Positions 44,391 through 55,188 of a stretch of 64,000 bases of DNA are shown here, piece after piece. A program made the position numbers and the translations under genes. The DNA lies in assembly GCA_022559985.1 (NCBI GenBank), contig JAFJTR010000012.1:434001-498000 (forward strand), in the 5' to 3' direction. This stretch comes from Parastagonospora avenae f. sp. tritici 18332-5. Taxonomy: Eukaryota; Ascomycota; Dothideomycetes; Pleosporales; Phaeosphaeriaceae. Each line of letters starts with the position of its first letter. Position 1 is the first letter of the stretch. Below the pieces are notes generated by a model. It did no database searches, had not been told where the DNA came from, and saw only the letters and a program-made list of their open reading frames with translations.

Positions 44391-47300
44391 CTATTGCCTA
44401 ATTACAAAGGCGGCAAAAAAGACAGCCAGCAAGCCGAGCATTGCGGAAAGGGCCCATAATGACGACAATCTGTTCTTTCTGTCTGGCAGAGTGACTTGCG
44501 AAGTTAAATTGGCAGATTGTACTCCGCATTCTACCTCTCGCGGCTGGACTGTGTGCGCGAGGTCTTTTTCTGTCCCTGGCGGATGTGTCGGTGGCGTTTG
44601 TAAGCTATCTGTACTTTCCCCACTACTTTGTGTATCCCCTAGATCCCCGGAGGCTGGACTGTCGTCTGGCTCGGCCGCTCTGTATTTCGCCCCTTGTTCA
44701 GCAAGGTATTTTCCAACTTCATCCTGCTCCCAATTAGCCGCAATTTAGGAAGGCGTCATGCCATCCGCATTTTTCAGATGGATCGGCGCTCCGCTTTCGA
44801 TCAGCTTTCGGCAAGCTTGTAGCTCCCCGAGAGCCGCAGTCCAGCCCAAGGCCCTAGAGATGAAGCGACTGTTGACATTGACTTCTGTTTGGGTTTATGA
44901 TAATAGGAACATAGCGGTGTCTGTTGCGCGGCTCTCTATGGCAATTTCCCATGGTCTTTTCGAGCCGAATGAATGATTCACGTTGGCTCCGTGCTTGACG
45001 AGTGCTTCGACAATATCTGTCTCGCCTTGCTGGCATACGAGTATGAGCGGTGTGCGGGAAAACGAGTCCAGCGGATCCACGAACACGCCTGCGTCTAGAA
45101 GCATTTTGACAACTTCCAGTCGTGGGACCTCGCAGACAAGATGGAGTAGAGTGAGCTCGAACGCTGCCGATGATTCATGCAAATCCTCGAACCTTGCCAG
45201 CTTAATTTTCGTCTTGAGCACTGTTGTTGATTCGTACTGCACTGCAGTAGCCAATGAAATTTCGGGGGCGTTTTCGAACGTATCGGCCCTTCGTATCGAT
45301 GTGGTATCAAGCTTCTCCTCTGGTTCGGTCTCCTTTCCGCGGGCTTTGCGCAGTGCCTCAAGAACGTCAGTTCGTCCGGATTCATGCGCGAGCCGAACAG
45401 GCGTAAAACCAGCTTTATTCTCGACGTCGGTCCGGGCACCAAACTTGAGCAACACCTTGACCGTGGCTAAGTGTCCATGACCAGCGGCATCATGCAGAGC
45501 GGTTTCTCCCCCATTGCCCTGAGTATCGATATTCAAATCTTTACATGTTTCGATAAGGTGTCTCAGAATTCTCGCTCTGTGATTTACTGCTGCCGCATGA
45601 AGGATAGTTCTGCCGAGCAGATCTGTGAACATGTAGTCCGCTTTATGCTCTAGCAAGAGCTCAACTGTGTTAAGACAGCCTTCATCTATGGCTCGCTGTA
45701 GTGGCCTTCCACCCTGATCGTCTTTCACGCCAGTGCCAGCGCCAGCATTGAGTAAGAGCTCCAGTGTATCGACATAACCATTCAAAGCTGCGTAGTGAGT
45801 AGCTGTGTATCCTGGGAGATCTTGGTGGTTTACATCAATAGAAGGGTGCTGTAAAAGCTCCTTTACACACTCCTTTTCATCATCACAAGTAGCTATGATA
45901 AGGCAATTCGACTGCGAATCTGGAGGCGATAGATTGACATCGAGGTCAGGCCTTTGCAGTAGGGCTTCCACCGTGTGCGGGTCGCTGTTCCAAGCTGCCA
46001 ACATCAATGCTGTATAATTGTTGAAGGGCTTGTAGAAAGTGTTAATCGCCACATCCTTCTCTTGGAGAATCCTTTGTGTCAATTCGAAATGCCGGTTCTT
46101 GACGCTGCCAAGCAGTGCCGTAGAACCGCGACGATCTATAAAATGTGCCAATGCACCGGCTTCAAGCAGGATTTGGGTTACCTGAGCATGGCCTCTGGCA
46201 CATGCATATATGAGAGGTGTTGTCCCAAGCGAATCGCAAACGTTTGGATCTCCACCTTCGTTTAGCAATTGCCCCACGATGTGGTCTAACCCAAAGTACG
46301 AAGCGAAGTGTAGAGCATCGATCCCGCCAGAAACATCCTAGCTGTTTTCTGACTCGGTGTCGAGATGCCAGAGTGCTTGAACTGAAGCTTCCAATAGAGA
46401 CTTTCTGCGTAGGAACAACAATGCTTGTGGTGATATGATCTGTGGATCGCAATTTCGCGCATGATCGGCCCAGAAGAGGCTGGCGTAACCGTAGAATGGA
46501 TAGTCCTTCAATCTCGCATCAAACAACTTGCTGGAGGTATCGCCGCATGGACCGGATTCGAAAGTAGCAAGCTGTAGGTAAGCAAGACATCTCTCTGTTA
46601 TCTCTACGTCACCGTCGGAAAAGAATGTTGCACGTCGGTTTATGAAATAATCTTCAGCGGTTTTGTGAGTCAGGCGGACTCTTTCGTTCTCATCAACAAT
46701 GACGATGCCGGCACTTAGCGACGTGAGGACTTTGGCACTAATGATGTGATCTGCTTGCAGCTCCCGTGCGCCTCTGGAGACTCCAATAGCATGTTCCAGC
46801 TCCCCGATAGTAAGCGGGCGTTTGGAGTATGAAACCCATTGAAGCAGCCTCTTGACGGCTCGTCGACGATTGACACTGAGCTTCTCGATCCTCGCCATTG
46901 CTTGATCGTAAGTATCGTTGATTCCCTGAGGCAAGCTTTTGAGAGCGATTCCGATCTCCGAAATGTTAAGACAATCGGCTAACGCATCCATGTGGAACCT
47001 AGCTAAGAGGAACCTGGTCGAACGGTTAATCATGGTCATGTGCTTAAGAAGGATATCCTACATGTCTTTCGCGTTCTCAACAATCTCGCTGCGAATGCGT
47101 TCCTGTAGGTCTTCATTCTCTCCTACTATGCGGTGCAAATCCTCCTCCACCTCGATGCGACGTGAGATGTAGTTTTCGACATCTTCTGCTCGTGCAGATA
47201 TGCGTATTTGACTACTGCTATACATTTTCGCGAATGCATGTGGATGAGATGGTCCATTACGTCGACAATCTTCGCACAAGTCGAAATCGTCACAGCCCTC

Positions 47301-48286
47301 GCAGTGGTAATAGATCTCAGGAGAATCCTTACTACATCCGTCACAATAGACTCCGCTGCTGCCAAAACGATTTGCGATGCTTTCGATCTCCCTAGAAGTG
47401 ACCATAATCTTGGGCCTCCCTCGGAGACTATATAGAATATCCAGAATGGTGGAGCGCTTAGAATCTTCCTCCAGTTCATCAAGCGCATCGAGAATGATGA
47501 AAGTCTTCGGACTTGAAGCCATCACTTCACACAAGATGTCCAATATCTCTGCTAGCTTCGGCTTTGTCCCTGCTGTGCCATGCTCCTTGTATTTTGCCTG
47601 CAACTTTTCGGGGAGGCTTTTGCGACACTGTACAGCTTGTTTGAGCAAGCTGGTAACAAGATTATCAACGGATTGCGAGTCAGCCGTATCATAACTACAG
47701 AACAGTACGAGTATGAGTGCTTCCTTGGACTTCTGCGTTCGCTGAAGCTCGGTGACCGTACTTGAAGCGAGGAAAGTTTTACCAGCACCGGGAATACCGT
47801 GACACCATCGACTTGTTTGACCTGGGATACATCTTCTCGCATCTCTCGTGCTAGTGTGATGTTGGCTTGATTTGCGACGAGAATGATTGAAGACTTGAGT
47901 CGTTCGATGCGAGCAATGGTTCGATCCACGTAATTTTGATCCAATGGCCATCTCAGGGTCTGTTTAAACTTTTGTCTCTTAGATTCTCTCATAGTGACCT
48001 TCTCCCAGACCTCATTCAGTGCCAACTGAAGTTGTTCAAATACCCCGTTCGGCTCCGCTAGAGAGTCGATCGGTCTCATCCACGATACATCTGGTCCTGC
48101 ATTTGAAGGAGCGAACTGGATCTCCAGATTTCTCAAGATCATCCACAGCACCGTGATCTCGTCGCATAGTTTCCGGCGGTCTTGACCTCCTTCTTTTATA
48201 GTTTCTAGTACGTTCATGATCTTGAATGAGGCATCGGCCAGCTGCACAATGCTGGCGGCGAGGCCGACGACGCTTACTGGATCCAT
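44391..48286 (-). pseudogene. NACHT-ankyrin NLR (STAND) with stops and a frameshift
   Basis: Residues from 48286 form the fungal STAND N-terminal helical domain (MDPVSVVGLAASIVQLADAS). The P-loop GIPGAGKTFLASS follows in another frame (shift near 47845), with little linker between. NACHT blocks are FIILDALDELEED and IMVTSREIE. A ZZ-type zinc finger interrupts the domain at about 47330-47220. A 48-nt intron (47061-47014) restores AKDM-FLLAR. Winged-helix-type sequence and at least eight ankyrin repeats follow. In-frame stops are TAG 46338-46340, TAA 44895-44897 and TAA 44745-44747; homologous ankyrin sequence continues past each, and the frame ends at TAG 44391-44393 after a C-terminal membrane segment (WALSAMLGLLAVFFAAF). 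Family knowledge: fungal NLRs act in heterokaryon incompatibility and immunity-like recognition. Confidence 0.85.
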
Positions 48287-49276
48287 GTGTAGAAACAGAT
48301 CGGGGAAGACAAATAGAAGAAGAATCGGTGTATTGCTGTCGCAGTAACGCTATGCCTGGCCGAAACAGCTGTGCGACGCTGTCTTGATGCGGACCAGAGC
48401 CCGAAGCGCGGGCGCATGCAGTTATGCAGACTCGACTGAAGGCGGCTGTGAGCCGCTTCTTTTGAAAACTGCATCACAAGCATTTGGCCCCCGCACTGTT
48501 GCAAGGATCACATAAAGCACTCGGGGCTACAACTACCTCCCAGTGTTTTCGGACAAAGTGGAGCTTAGCTTTCTTCTCTGTCTATTTGTCGCCGAGATAT
48601 TGATCGCTCGTGGGTGTGTTCTGTTCATGAACAGGTTGGTCGAAGAGGCGGGCCAGAAGCCCAAACTAGCGAGGCTGCATCGCATCATGTCATCCAGCCG
48701 CAATCTCCACATCAATCTCACGTGCATGTTGTGGCCTGCACAGCTCCCGTGGCATGGCTCCACTGTTGTATGTATTTCAGTTTCTAGCTTTCTTCTTGGT
48801 AGCCTGCAATTGACCATTAGCAATGAACGTACACCTGTGGAGAGATGCACGAGATCTTCTAATAAGAGCACTGCGACTAGGAAGGAATTTACGGCCATAC
48901 CGCAGATGAGAGAACATTGGAAGCCCAGGTGGTTAACAATGCGCATGCAATAGTTGCACTCGGCTGACTAGCGGAAGGCGTTCCGTTACAGCGAGTGGAT
49001 CGCACGGGTCACAACCGACCACTTGGAGCATGGTACGACGCGCTCGCACAACTATTTCAAGAAGGAAAGACATGACATCGATGGCCTGCCCTAATTCGTC
49101 TAGCTAAGAGAGAGACTAGACAGTACAAAGGACTTGATTTTGCGCATCATCGACCTATATCGAGAGAGGCCAGCAATGATACTCAAACTCTTAGTTGCGA
49201 GTCCGCCCAATCGCGCGTTCGTAGAGGATCTGTCTGGAGACGAGCAAATTCTGAAATTACAGCGAGACACTTCTCA

Positions 49277-49286
49277 ATGACGTCAT
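49277..49286. promoter_or_regulatory. CRE-type palindrome ATGACGTCAT
   Basis: Perfect 10-bp ATF/CREB-type palindrome about 940 nt upstream of the GMC oxidoreductase start. Function is inferred from the motif only. Confidence 0.4.
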
Positions 49287-49526
49287 TAAGTCACCCACAA
49301 GACAGCGTTCTGTATTCAATATGCAAAAGGGAAGGCCGTTGCTTGGGTATGTAGACCTTCCTCGTTTAGGGCTTTGTGTTAGTAGCACTTCGTCTGCAGC
49401 GCGATAGTTGCAATAAGTGGGTGTACAATATTGTACGATGGGGTTGATCAAGTTACGAGTGTATATTGTTGCAGATTGATGATGTTCTATCTATCGTACG
49501 AACGCGTTCATATACAATTCTGCTGC

Positions 49527-49548
49527 GCACAGGCCTGCAGGCCTGTGC
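49527..49548. repeat. Perfect 22-bp palindrome
   Basis: Two 11-nt arms (GCACAGGCCTG and its reverse complement) abut without a spacer in intergenic DNA upstream of the GMC gene. It could extrude as a cruciform or bind a dimeric factor. No mobile-element context is visible. Confidence 0.9.
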
Positions 49549-50224
49549 ATCAGCAGCTCACGTGATAATGAGGATTGCTATGTACGGACACTTTGCGAGT
49601 TTGCGATCTGCTCAGTTGCAGCTAACAATATATTACAAACTGTCGACTGCTTCTTCCACATACGACCATAGGACGATGAATACTAGGCTTCCCGTCCGCT
49701 CAGCCATATATAAGCATCGTACCGGCGGATTAGTAGTCAGGTGGGTGACCACTGGCGAATCCCCGCTGTTGTATGTTTTTGCAGTCCTTTTTGCCTTTGG
49801 CACATGACCCCATCATCTATCTATGGATCGTGGCACGACTGCATGTGGGGTCCCTGCATGACACGGATTAACAGAAGCTTTGTGAAGCCTTCTTAGTGCT
49901 TATGGGAAACGAAAACCAAGAGCCTAGCAACTGAACCTCGTTGTCGACAGCTGACAGTCACGACTACGTCTATTTCGTTTAAGCTTCCTGCATCTTTAGC
50001 AGATATTTCGAGGCGCGAACATCTCTTTTTTCTTTTAATCGACTAGCGCACGGACGAAATGTAGAAGGTATCGCGACTACGGGCTCGGCGCTAAATTCGC
50101 AAGTGGACATAACCGCGAAGATGCGCAGGATCTAGGCTGTAATGTCCGCAGCAGGGTGGCCTTAAAGGGCCCCGTGTCGCTTTCTTGCTGCCACCTCACA
50201 ACAGTCACCATCTACAATCAGAAA

Positions 50225-52063
50225 ATGCCGGACAAAAACAGTGCCTATAACACCTACGACTTCATCCTTATCGGAGCTGGATCTGCCTCGTGTTTGATTG
50301 CTTCGCGCCTCTCGCAACAGCTACCAGACCACCGGATCCTTGTTCTTGAGGCCGGAGAACATATCCGCGATGATCCAAAAGTTCAAACGCCCGGTTTGGC
50401 AACGAAGCTCCAGGGTGATTCTGCTTATGATTGGCAGTATGCTAGCGTGGCGGAGCCTGGTTTGAACGGTAGAAGCGTAAAACATCCGAGGGGGAAATTG
50501 GTCGGCGGTACCAGTGCAATAAACAGCCATAGTGTGGTATTCCCTAACCATGAATGGCATGATCGCATTGCAGAGGTGCTATTATCAGGCCCAGGAAGAA
50601 GAGAGTGGAGCTCACAGGGTATGGAGGATTGCTACGAACGGTGGCAAGCTGAAAGCTCCGGACCGAGAGAAAACGGTACTGGGAAACCTGAGGATCGTAT
50701 CCACACATCGTTCCCACAGACCATGGGTGTTCTCCAGTCGAAGTGGATAGAAGCCTTCGAGGAGCTCGGCTATGCGACAAACTCAACAGGTTTTGTCGAG
50801 AGCTCTGCTGGTGCAGTCACGGTCGCCAATGCCATCGACTCTTCAAACGGCGAGAGAAGCCATGCAGGTACAGCATTCCTAGAGCCTGCACTCAAGCGAG
50901 GCAATGTGACGTTGAGAACGGGTGTCAAAGTTGACAAAATCGCGTTCGGGGAGACGCAGACCGCAGACGGAAAACTTCATGCAAAGGGTGTTTCCTACAC
51001 CTACCAGGGAGAGGAGTACCTCACCAGCGCCGGGGAGATAATTCTCGGTGCAGGTGCGTTCGAGTCCCCCGCAATCCTGGAACGATCAGGGATTGGCTCC
51101 GAAAAAGTCCTCGCCGCTGCCAAAATATCAGTCTTGTACGATCTTCCGGGCGTCGGCGAGAACTTGCAGGACCATCTAAACTGTGGTTTGTCTTGCGAGA
51201 CTCAAGACGATATCCTCACTCACGACGAAGAATTGAGAAATCCAGAACTACGGAAGGCTGCATTGATGGAGTACGAAAGAAGCCACACTGGTCGAGCTTC
51301 CGAAGGAGGAGCGTACAGCTTCGCCTTCACGCCACTGCAGATGCTGGAAACTTCTTCGGAGACGCAGGAACTGACTGAACTGGTCCAACACTGGACTGAG
51401 AAAGAGAACAACCCGAGCTTGCGAGTCCAATACTCGATTCTACAAAAGACAGTAGAAAGTCCCAGTGAAGCAACTGCAACTACCTTCATGCTCCGCTGCC
51501 AGCGCAACCGAGACCTTGAATCATTCCCCAAAGGCACGCCATCAGTCGTCGATGGCAACTTTGTTACTGTAGTCGCTATGCTGGCTCATCCTTTCTCGCG
51601 TGGAAGTTGCCACATTTCTTCTGATCCTGCGCGCCAGCCAGAGATCAAATTCAACTACCTGTCTCATCCACTAGACGTGGAAATCCTGGCCCGTCATTTG
51701 CGACTAATTGAGAGGCTCTTCCAGAAGCCTACTTTTGCTAAAATGACGAAGCCGAACGGTAAGCGATTGCCTCGAAGCTTCCCCCACGCGATTTCATCAC
51801 TCGAAGATGCAAAACAGATACTTCCCATCAACTCCGCCACCAACTACCACCCGTGCGGCACTTGCTCGATGATGAGGGAGGACTTGGGAGGCGTGGTTGA
51901 TGAACGGCTGCGAGTGTACGGAACCGAGAATGTAAGGGTTTGCGATGCCAGCATCTTAACAATTATCCCGCGAGGTAATATCTTGAGTGCCGTCTACGCT
52001 TTCGCTGAAAAAGCGGCCGAGTTGATTTGCGAGGAAACAAGGTCAGGATTTTCTTCAGACTAG
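50225..52063 (+). CDS. GMC oxidoreductase (FAD-dependent)
   Basis: Intron-free frame of 612 aa from MPDKNSAYN. The FAD-binding Rossmann motif is GAGSASCLIASRLS, ending with LVLEAG; Ser replaces the usual second Gly or Ala. HPRGKLVGGTSAIN is GMC signature 1 and GAGAFESPAILERSGIG is signature 2. NYHPCGTCSM holds the active-site His, and the C-terminal PRGNILSAVYAFAEKAAELI block carries the second catalytic position as Asn, as in many family members. No signal peptide is present, so the enzyme is probably cytosolic. Family knowledge: oxidation of alcohols, including glucose, choline, aryl alcohols and secondary-metabolite intermediates; the substrate is unknown. It is intact although both neighbours are decayed. 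Confidence 0.93.
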   Translation: MPDKNSAYNTYDFILIGAGSASCLIASRLSQQLPDHRILVLEAGEHIRDDPKVQTPGLATKLQGDSAYDWQYASVAEPGLNGRSVKHPRGKLVGGTSAINSHSVVFPNHEWHDRIAEVLLSGPGRREWSSQGMEDCYERWQAESSGPRENGTGKPEDRIHTSFPQTMGVLQSKWIEAFEELGYATNSTGFVESSAGAVTVANAIDSSNGERSHAGTAFLEPALKRGNVTLRTGVKVDKIAFGETQTADGKLHAKGVSYTYQGEEYLTSAGEIILGAGAFESPAILERSGIGSEKVLAAAKISVLYDLPGVGENLQDHLNCGLSCETQDDILTHDEELRNPELRKAALMEYERSHTGRASEGGAYSFAFTPLQMLETSSETQELTELVQHWTEKENNPSLRVQYSILQKTVESPSEATATTFMLRCQRNRDLESFPKGTPSVVDGNFVTVVAMLAHPFSRGSCHISSDPARQPEIKFNYLSHPLDVEILARHLRLIERLFQKPTFAKMTKPNGKRLPRSFPHAISSLEDAKQILPINSATNYHPCGTCSMMREDLGGVVDERLRVYGTENVRVCDASILTIIPRGNILSAVYAFAEKAAELICEETRSGFSSD

Positions 52064-52364
52064 ATTGAGCTCTTACAAGTGTAACGAGAGAGTAACGACA
52101 TTGAGTGTGCTGTGCAGCTTGGAGTGAGCTAAAGTTTTGGCATTTCTATTCGCGGTTGCGCTGGCCTGGCATTAGATGGCAAGCCCGATGGTGACAGGGC
52201 AAGTTGCCAGCCACGTCACCCCGCTTTTGAATGTGAAGTCTGCGCTCGCGCATAATGCTCAACGTGATGTTCCGATCACAACTTCTAACTTAGTGTTAAC
52301 TTGCTTCTTGTGTTTGCCGTAAACGCTGTACGGGTCGTTTTAGAAGGCTTTACATAATGCTTGA

Positions 52365-54373
52365 ATGGATATCTTGTCGGAAAAGCTCTGCAAGGCCTGC
52401 AAGGCATTCCAGAGGGGAATGAGCAAGCAAAAAAGCGGCGGAGACGACAGCAGAATGCAGTTCGTGCACCATGACACATCTTCTTCTTTCCAGCAAGCGA
52501 TTGAGATGAAGTGCACTAATTGCCGAACGACTGTTTACGGTCCTCGAGCGTGGGGATATTGCGAATTTGGCGAACGCGCCTGTGGTCAAAACCTCAGTTG
52601 CAGGGCCTACGACATACGAAAGAGCTCCCATAGGCAGCGAAGATCATTCCGCTGTAATTCATTTCAGGTGCGGGGATCTTTTCGCAAGATTTGTGCTAGA
52701 GTCATTGAGCGGTCAGTGGATGATATCCGGAGGTTGAACTATGTTGATGTGATGCCCTAGAAGAGCCGGAGCATTCAGGCGTTGTTACCTCCTCAAGTAC
52801 TGGGACAGGCAGCGCAATCAACTTTCTCCTTGCGCAAAACGAGCAATGTTTGGAAGAGCACCCTGAGTGTAGACTGCGCAATTCGGAGACCAAGTTCTTT
52901 TCAATGAGAGTTGTCAAGATTACGGACCTCTCGGCACGTATCTGTTTACGGGAGTGTGTCACCGCCGGAGCACATTTTGTCGCTCTGTTCCATTGCTGGA
53001 GCAAGTCGCGACCATTGACTTTGACAAGGTCAAACATCGCAGCTCTGACGCAGGGCATTACTGTTGCCTCCCATCCTAAAGCTTTTCAGGACGCCATCGA
53101 TGTGACAAAGAAATTTGGCCATCGCTTCATATGGATTGATTCACTGTAAGACGCCGCGCATCGAACATGAATCCAGTGAGTTCATGTACATCAGGTGTAT
53201 CATCCAAGATGATGCAGAGGACTGGCGCGTAGAGTCCAGCCAAATGCGCAATGTGTATCAAAATGCTTCATTTTGCATTGCTGCCACAGCGGCGTCTGAT
53301 GGAAACGCTGGCCTCTTCTTTGACCGAGACGCTGCGTCCCTGATGCCGATGAAGATTGACTTCGCATGGACTGAAGCTGAATGGCCATCTGCAGGCACAT
53401 ATTACTGTAGTTTCGCTTGGCCAGATGCATACACGCACATCGAGTGCGCGCCATTAAACCAACGAGGCTGGGTAGCTCAAGAGCATTATCTATCACCTCG
53501 AATTCTACACTTTGCGCAAAAACTCATTTTCTGGGAATGTCGAGACACCATCACATGCAAGACCCATCCAGAAGGGCTTCCGGGGTGGGTCCAATCCGGC
53601 AATCTCGAGGACGATTTGTACTCGCTTAAGATAATTGTGAACAACCTTAGCCAGAGCTTAGTTGACGACACTGTTTCTCAGTAACAGTCAGCTGACGAGA
53701 TCTACTGGTGCTGGTGCAAGTTTCTTGCTTTGTACACATCCTTTCGCCTGACGAAAGAACCCGACATCCTGGTTGCAATACACGGCATCACGCAGGATGT
53801 TGGCGAGAAAATTCAGGATGAGTTGGTTGCTTCACTGTGGAGAAAGCGCCTCGTGCAGGATCTGTAGTGGTCTATTCGATATAAGCAATCATTTCCGCGC
53901 CGACCTGCAATATGGAGAGGCCCGTCCTGGAGCTGGGTTGCTTCTGCGCAGCCAGTGCGAGCTAGCCGTCTAGGACTTCATGGTAGTGGAGAACCGTACG
54001 AATTGAGCGATATTGTGGATGTTCAAGCTACAATCGATGCGTCAGGAAGTTTCGCAGGGGCTGTAATCATATTGAGGTGTCGCCTTCTCAAAGGTACCTC
54101 ATCTTTTTGCGTCCCCACTCGCGCACTAGGAGCTCAGAGATTGAAGGTCTTGTTATCGAGCTCTTCGACGAAGGTTATTATCAACGCATTGGCTATTTTC
54201 GCTATGAGGAGGGCTTTTCTTCGTCCACATTGGGACTTTACCATGCACAAGAAAGGCGGATAATAGAACTCTGGCAGAGCGCATACCTCTCTGGTAGAAC
54301 GCATGCCTGTGGACATGGTGGAAGTTGCGGCCACCTGAGGTGGCGATCTCGGCAGCGTATATGGCTCCCCTGA
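52365..54373 (+). pseudogene. HET-domain (heterokaryon incompatibility) gene, decayed
   Basis: The N-terminal Cys-pair block (LCKACKAF, MKCTNCR) precedes a region around 52757-52850 with a stop or unresolved intron. HET motifs follow: FHCWSKSRPLTLT (usual SHCWG altered), FQDAIDVTKKFGHRFIWIDSL joined by a canonical intron starting at 53148 to CIIQDDAEDW, NVYQNASFCIAATAASD, and RGWVAQEHYLSPRILHF with FWEC. In-frame stops TAA 53682-53684 and TAG 53865-53867 interrupt sequence that continues as homologous HET C-terminal region (AIHGITQDV, RGPSWSWVAS). A further frame change occurs near 54100-54150 before a typical terminal block (LVIELFDEGYYQRIGYF). Family knowledge: HET proteins trigger cell death after fusion of unlike strains. 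Confidence 0.82.
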
Positions 54374-55188
54374 TCAACCTCGATAGTGCAACATGCTGAA
54401 GGCGACCCAAGCCGAGCGGAGCCACGATAAGCAACTTGATGTAGTGGAAAAGGACTAGTAACATAAATTGCGAGATGATTGCTACTCCGGACTACCTGGC
54501 TGATGGGACACTAAACTTAGCGCAGACACGAAGACACAGTGCCACCCATTTTTTCTGCTTTGACGTATTCAGACCAGCGGATGAAAAATTCTTAGCTTGG
54601 CGAGCAGTGTACGCTTCCGATCAGACAGACCAAGATAGCGTATTGGCGGTGGTCATTCCCAGCACACACCGAACCACGGTACTGTGTGCAAGCGATACCG
54701 AGCTCCGCCAGTTTGATCGAATGCCTTTTTTGATACCTTTCCCCTCCAACGTGCCCTCCTGTGGGTACCCTGAAGCTCATCAGGTGTTCACATCACGCGA
54801 ACATTGGAGATATTTGTCACTGCCAGCGTACGGCTCGTGAACGACCATGTCAAGGTACAGCTGTTTTCGTGAGTTGTATAGTGTACCACAGGATTTTCTG
54901 TGAGCATTGTGTCTTAGAGTAGGCTGAAGGTATACACGATGTTGGCGATTAGTCGATAAATTTTCCATCACCCAAACCAAGGTACCTCAGTGGCGCTAGT
55001 AGACTCTTGTACCTAAACTTCTCTTTTCGAAGCGAACACTTTCGCCGAATTATTGAATTAGCATATATAAAACGACTCTTGCTCTTCTTGTCACAAGTCC
55101 CAAACAGTCGTCCCATACCACTTCACACCAGTCACTTCTACTCTTACTTTCCCTCTCAAAAACAACTTGAACACATTCACCCCTCACA
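54374..55188. other. Intergenic region with core promoter of the 55189 gene
   Basis: A TATATAAAA box at 55064-55072 lies about 120 nt before ATG 55189, followed by a CT/CA-rich leader typical of fungal promoters. A 121-codon frame at 54475-54840 shows no domain and probably is not a gene. Confidence 0.5.

Larger units (their letters stand above)
48287..50224. other. Divergent intergenic region between NLR pseudogene and GMC gene
   Basis: 1.9 kb without a supported gene. Overlapping frames on both strands at 48533-48953 are hydrophobic and ambiguous. A perfect CRE-type palindrome lies at 49277-49286 and a 22-bp palindrome at 49527-49548. Confidence 0.35.

Noticed and set aside
47059..47061. 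Stop after AKDM in the NLR counted as a fourth nonsense mutation
   Set aside because: It falls in a canonical 48-nt intron; splicing restores the family sequence.
48533..48953. Opposed 136-137-codon hydrophobic frames
   Set aside because: Coding on both strands with no domain; one could contain a membrane segment, but no gene structure could be built.
54475..54840. 121-codon plus-strand frame after the HET pseudogene
   Set aside because: No domain and no link in frame to HET sequence; could be unrelated 3' flank.
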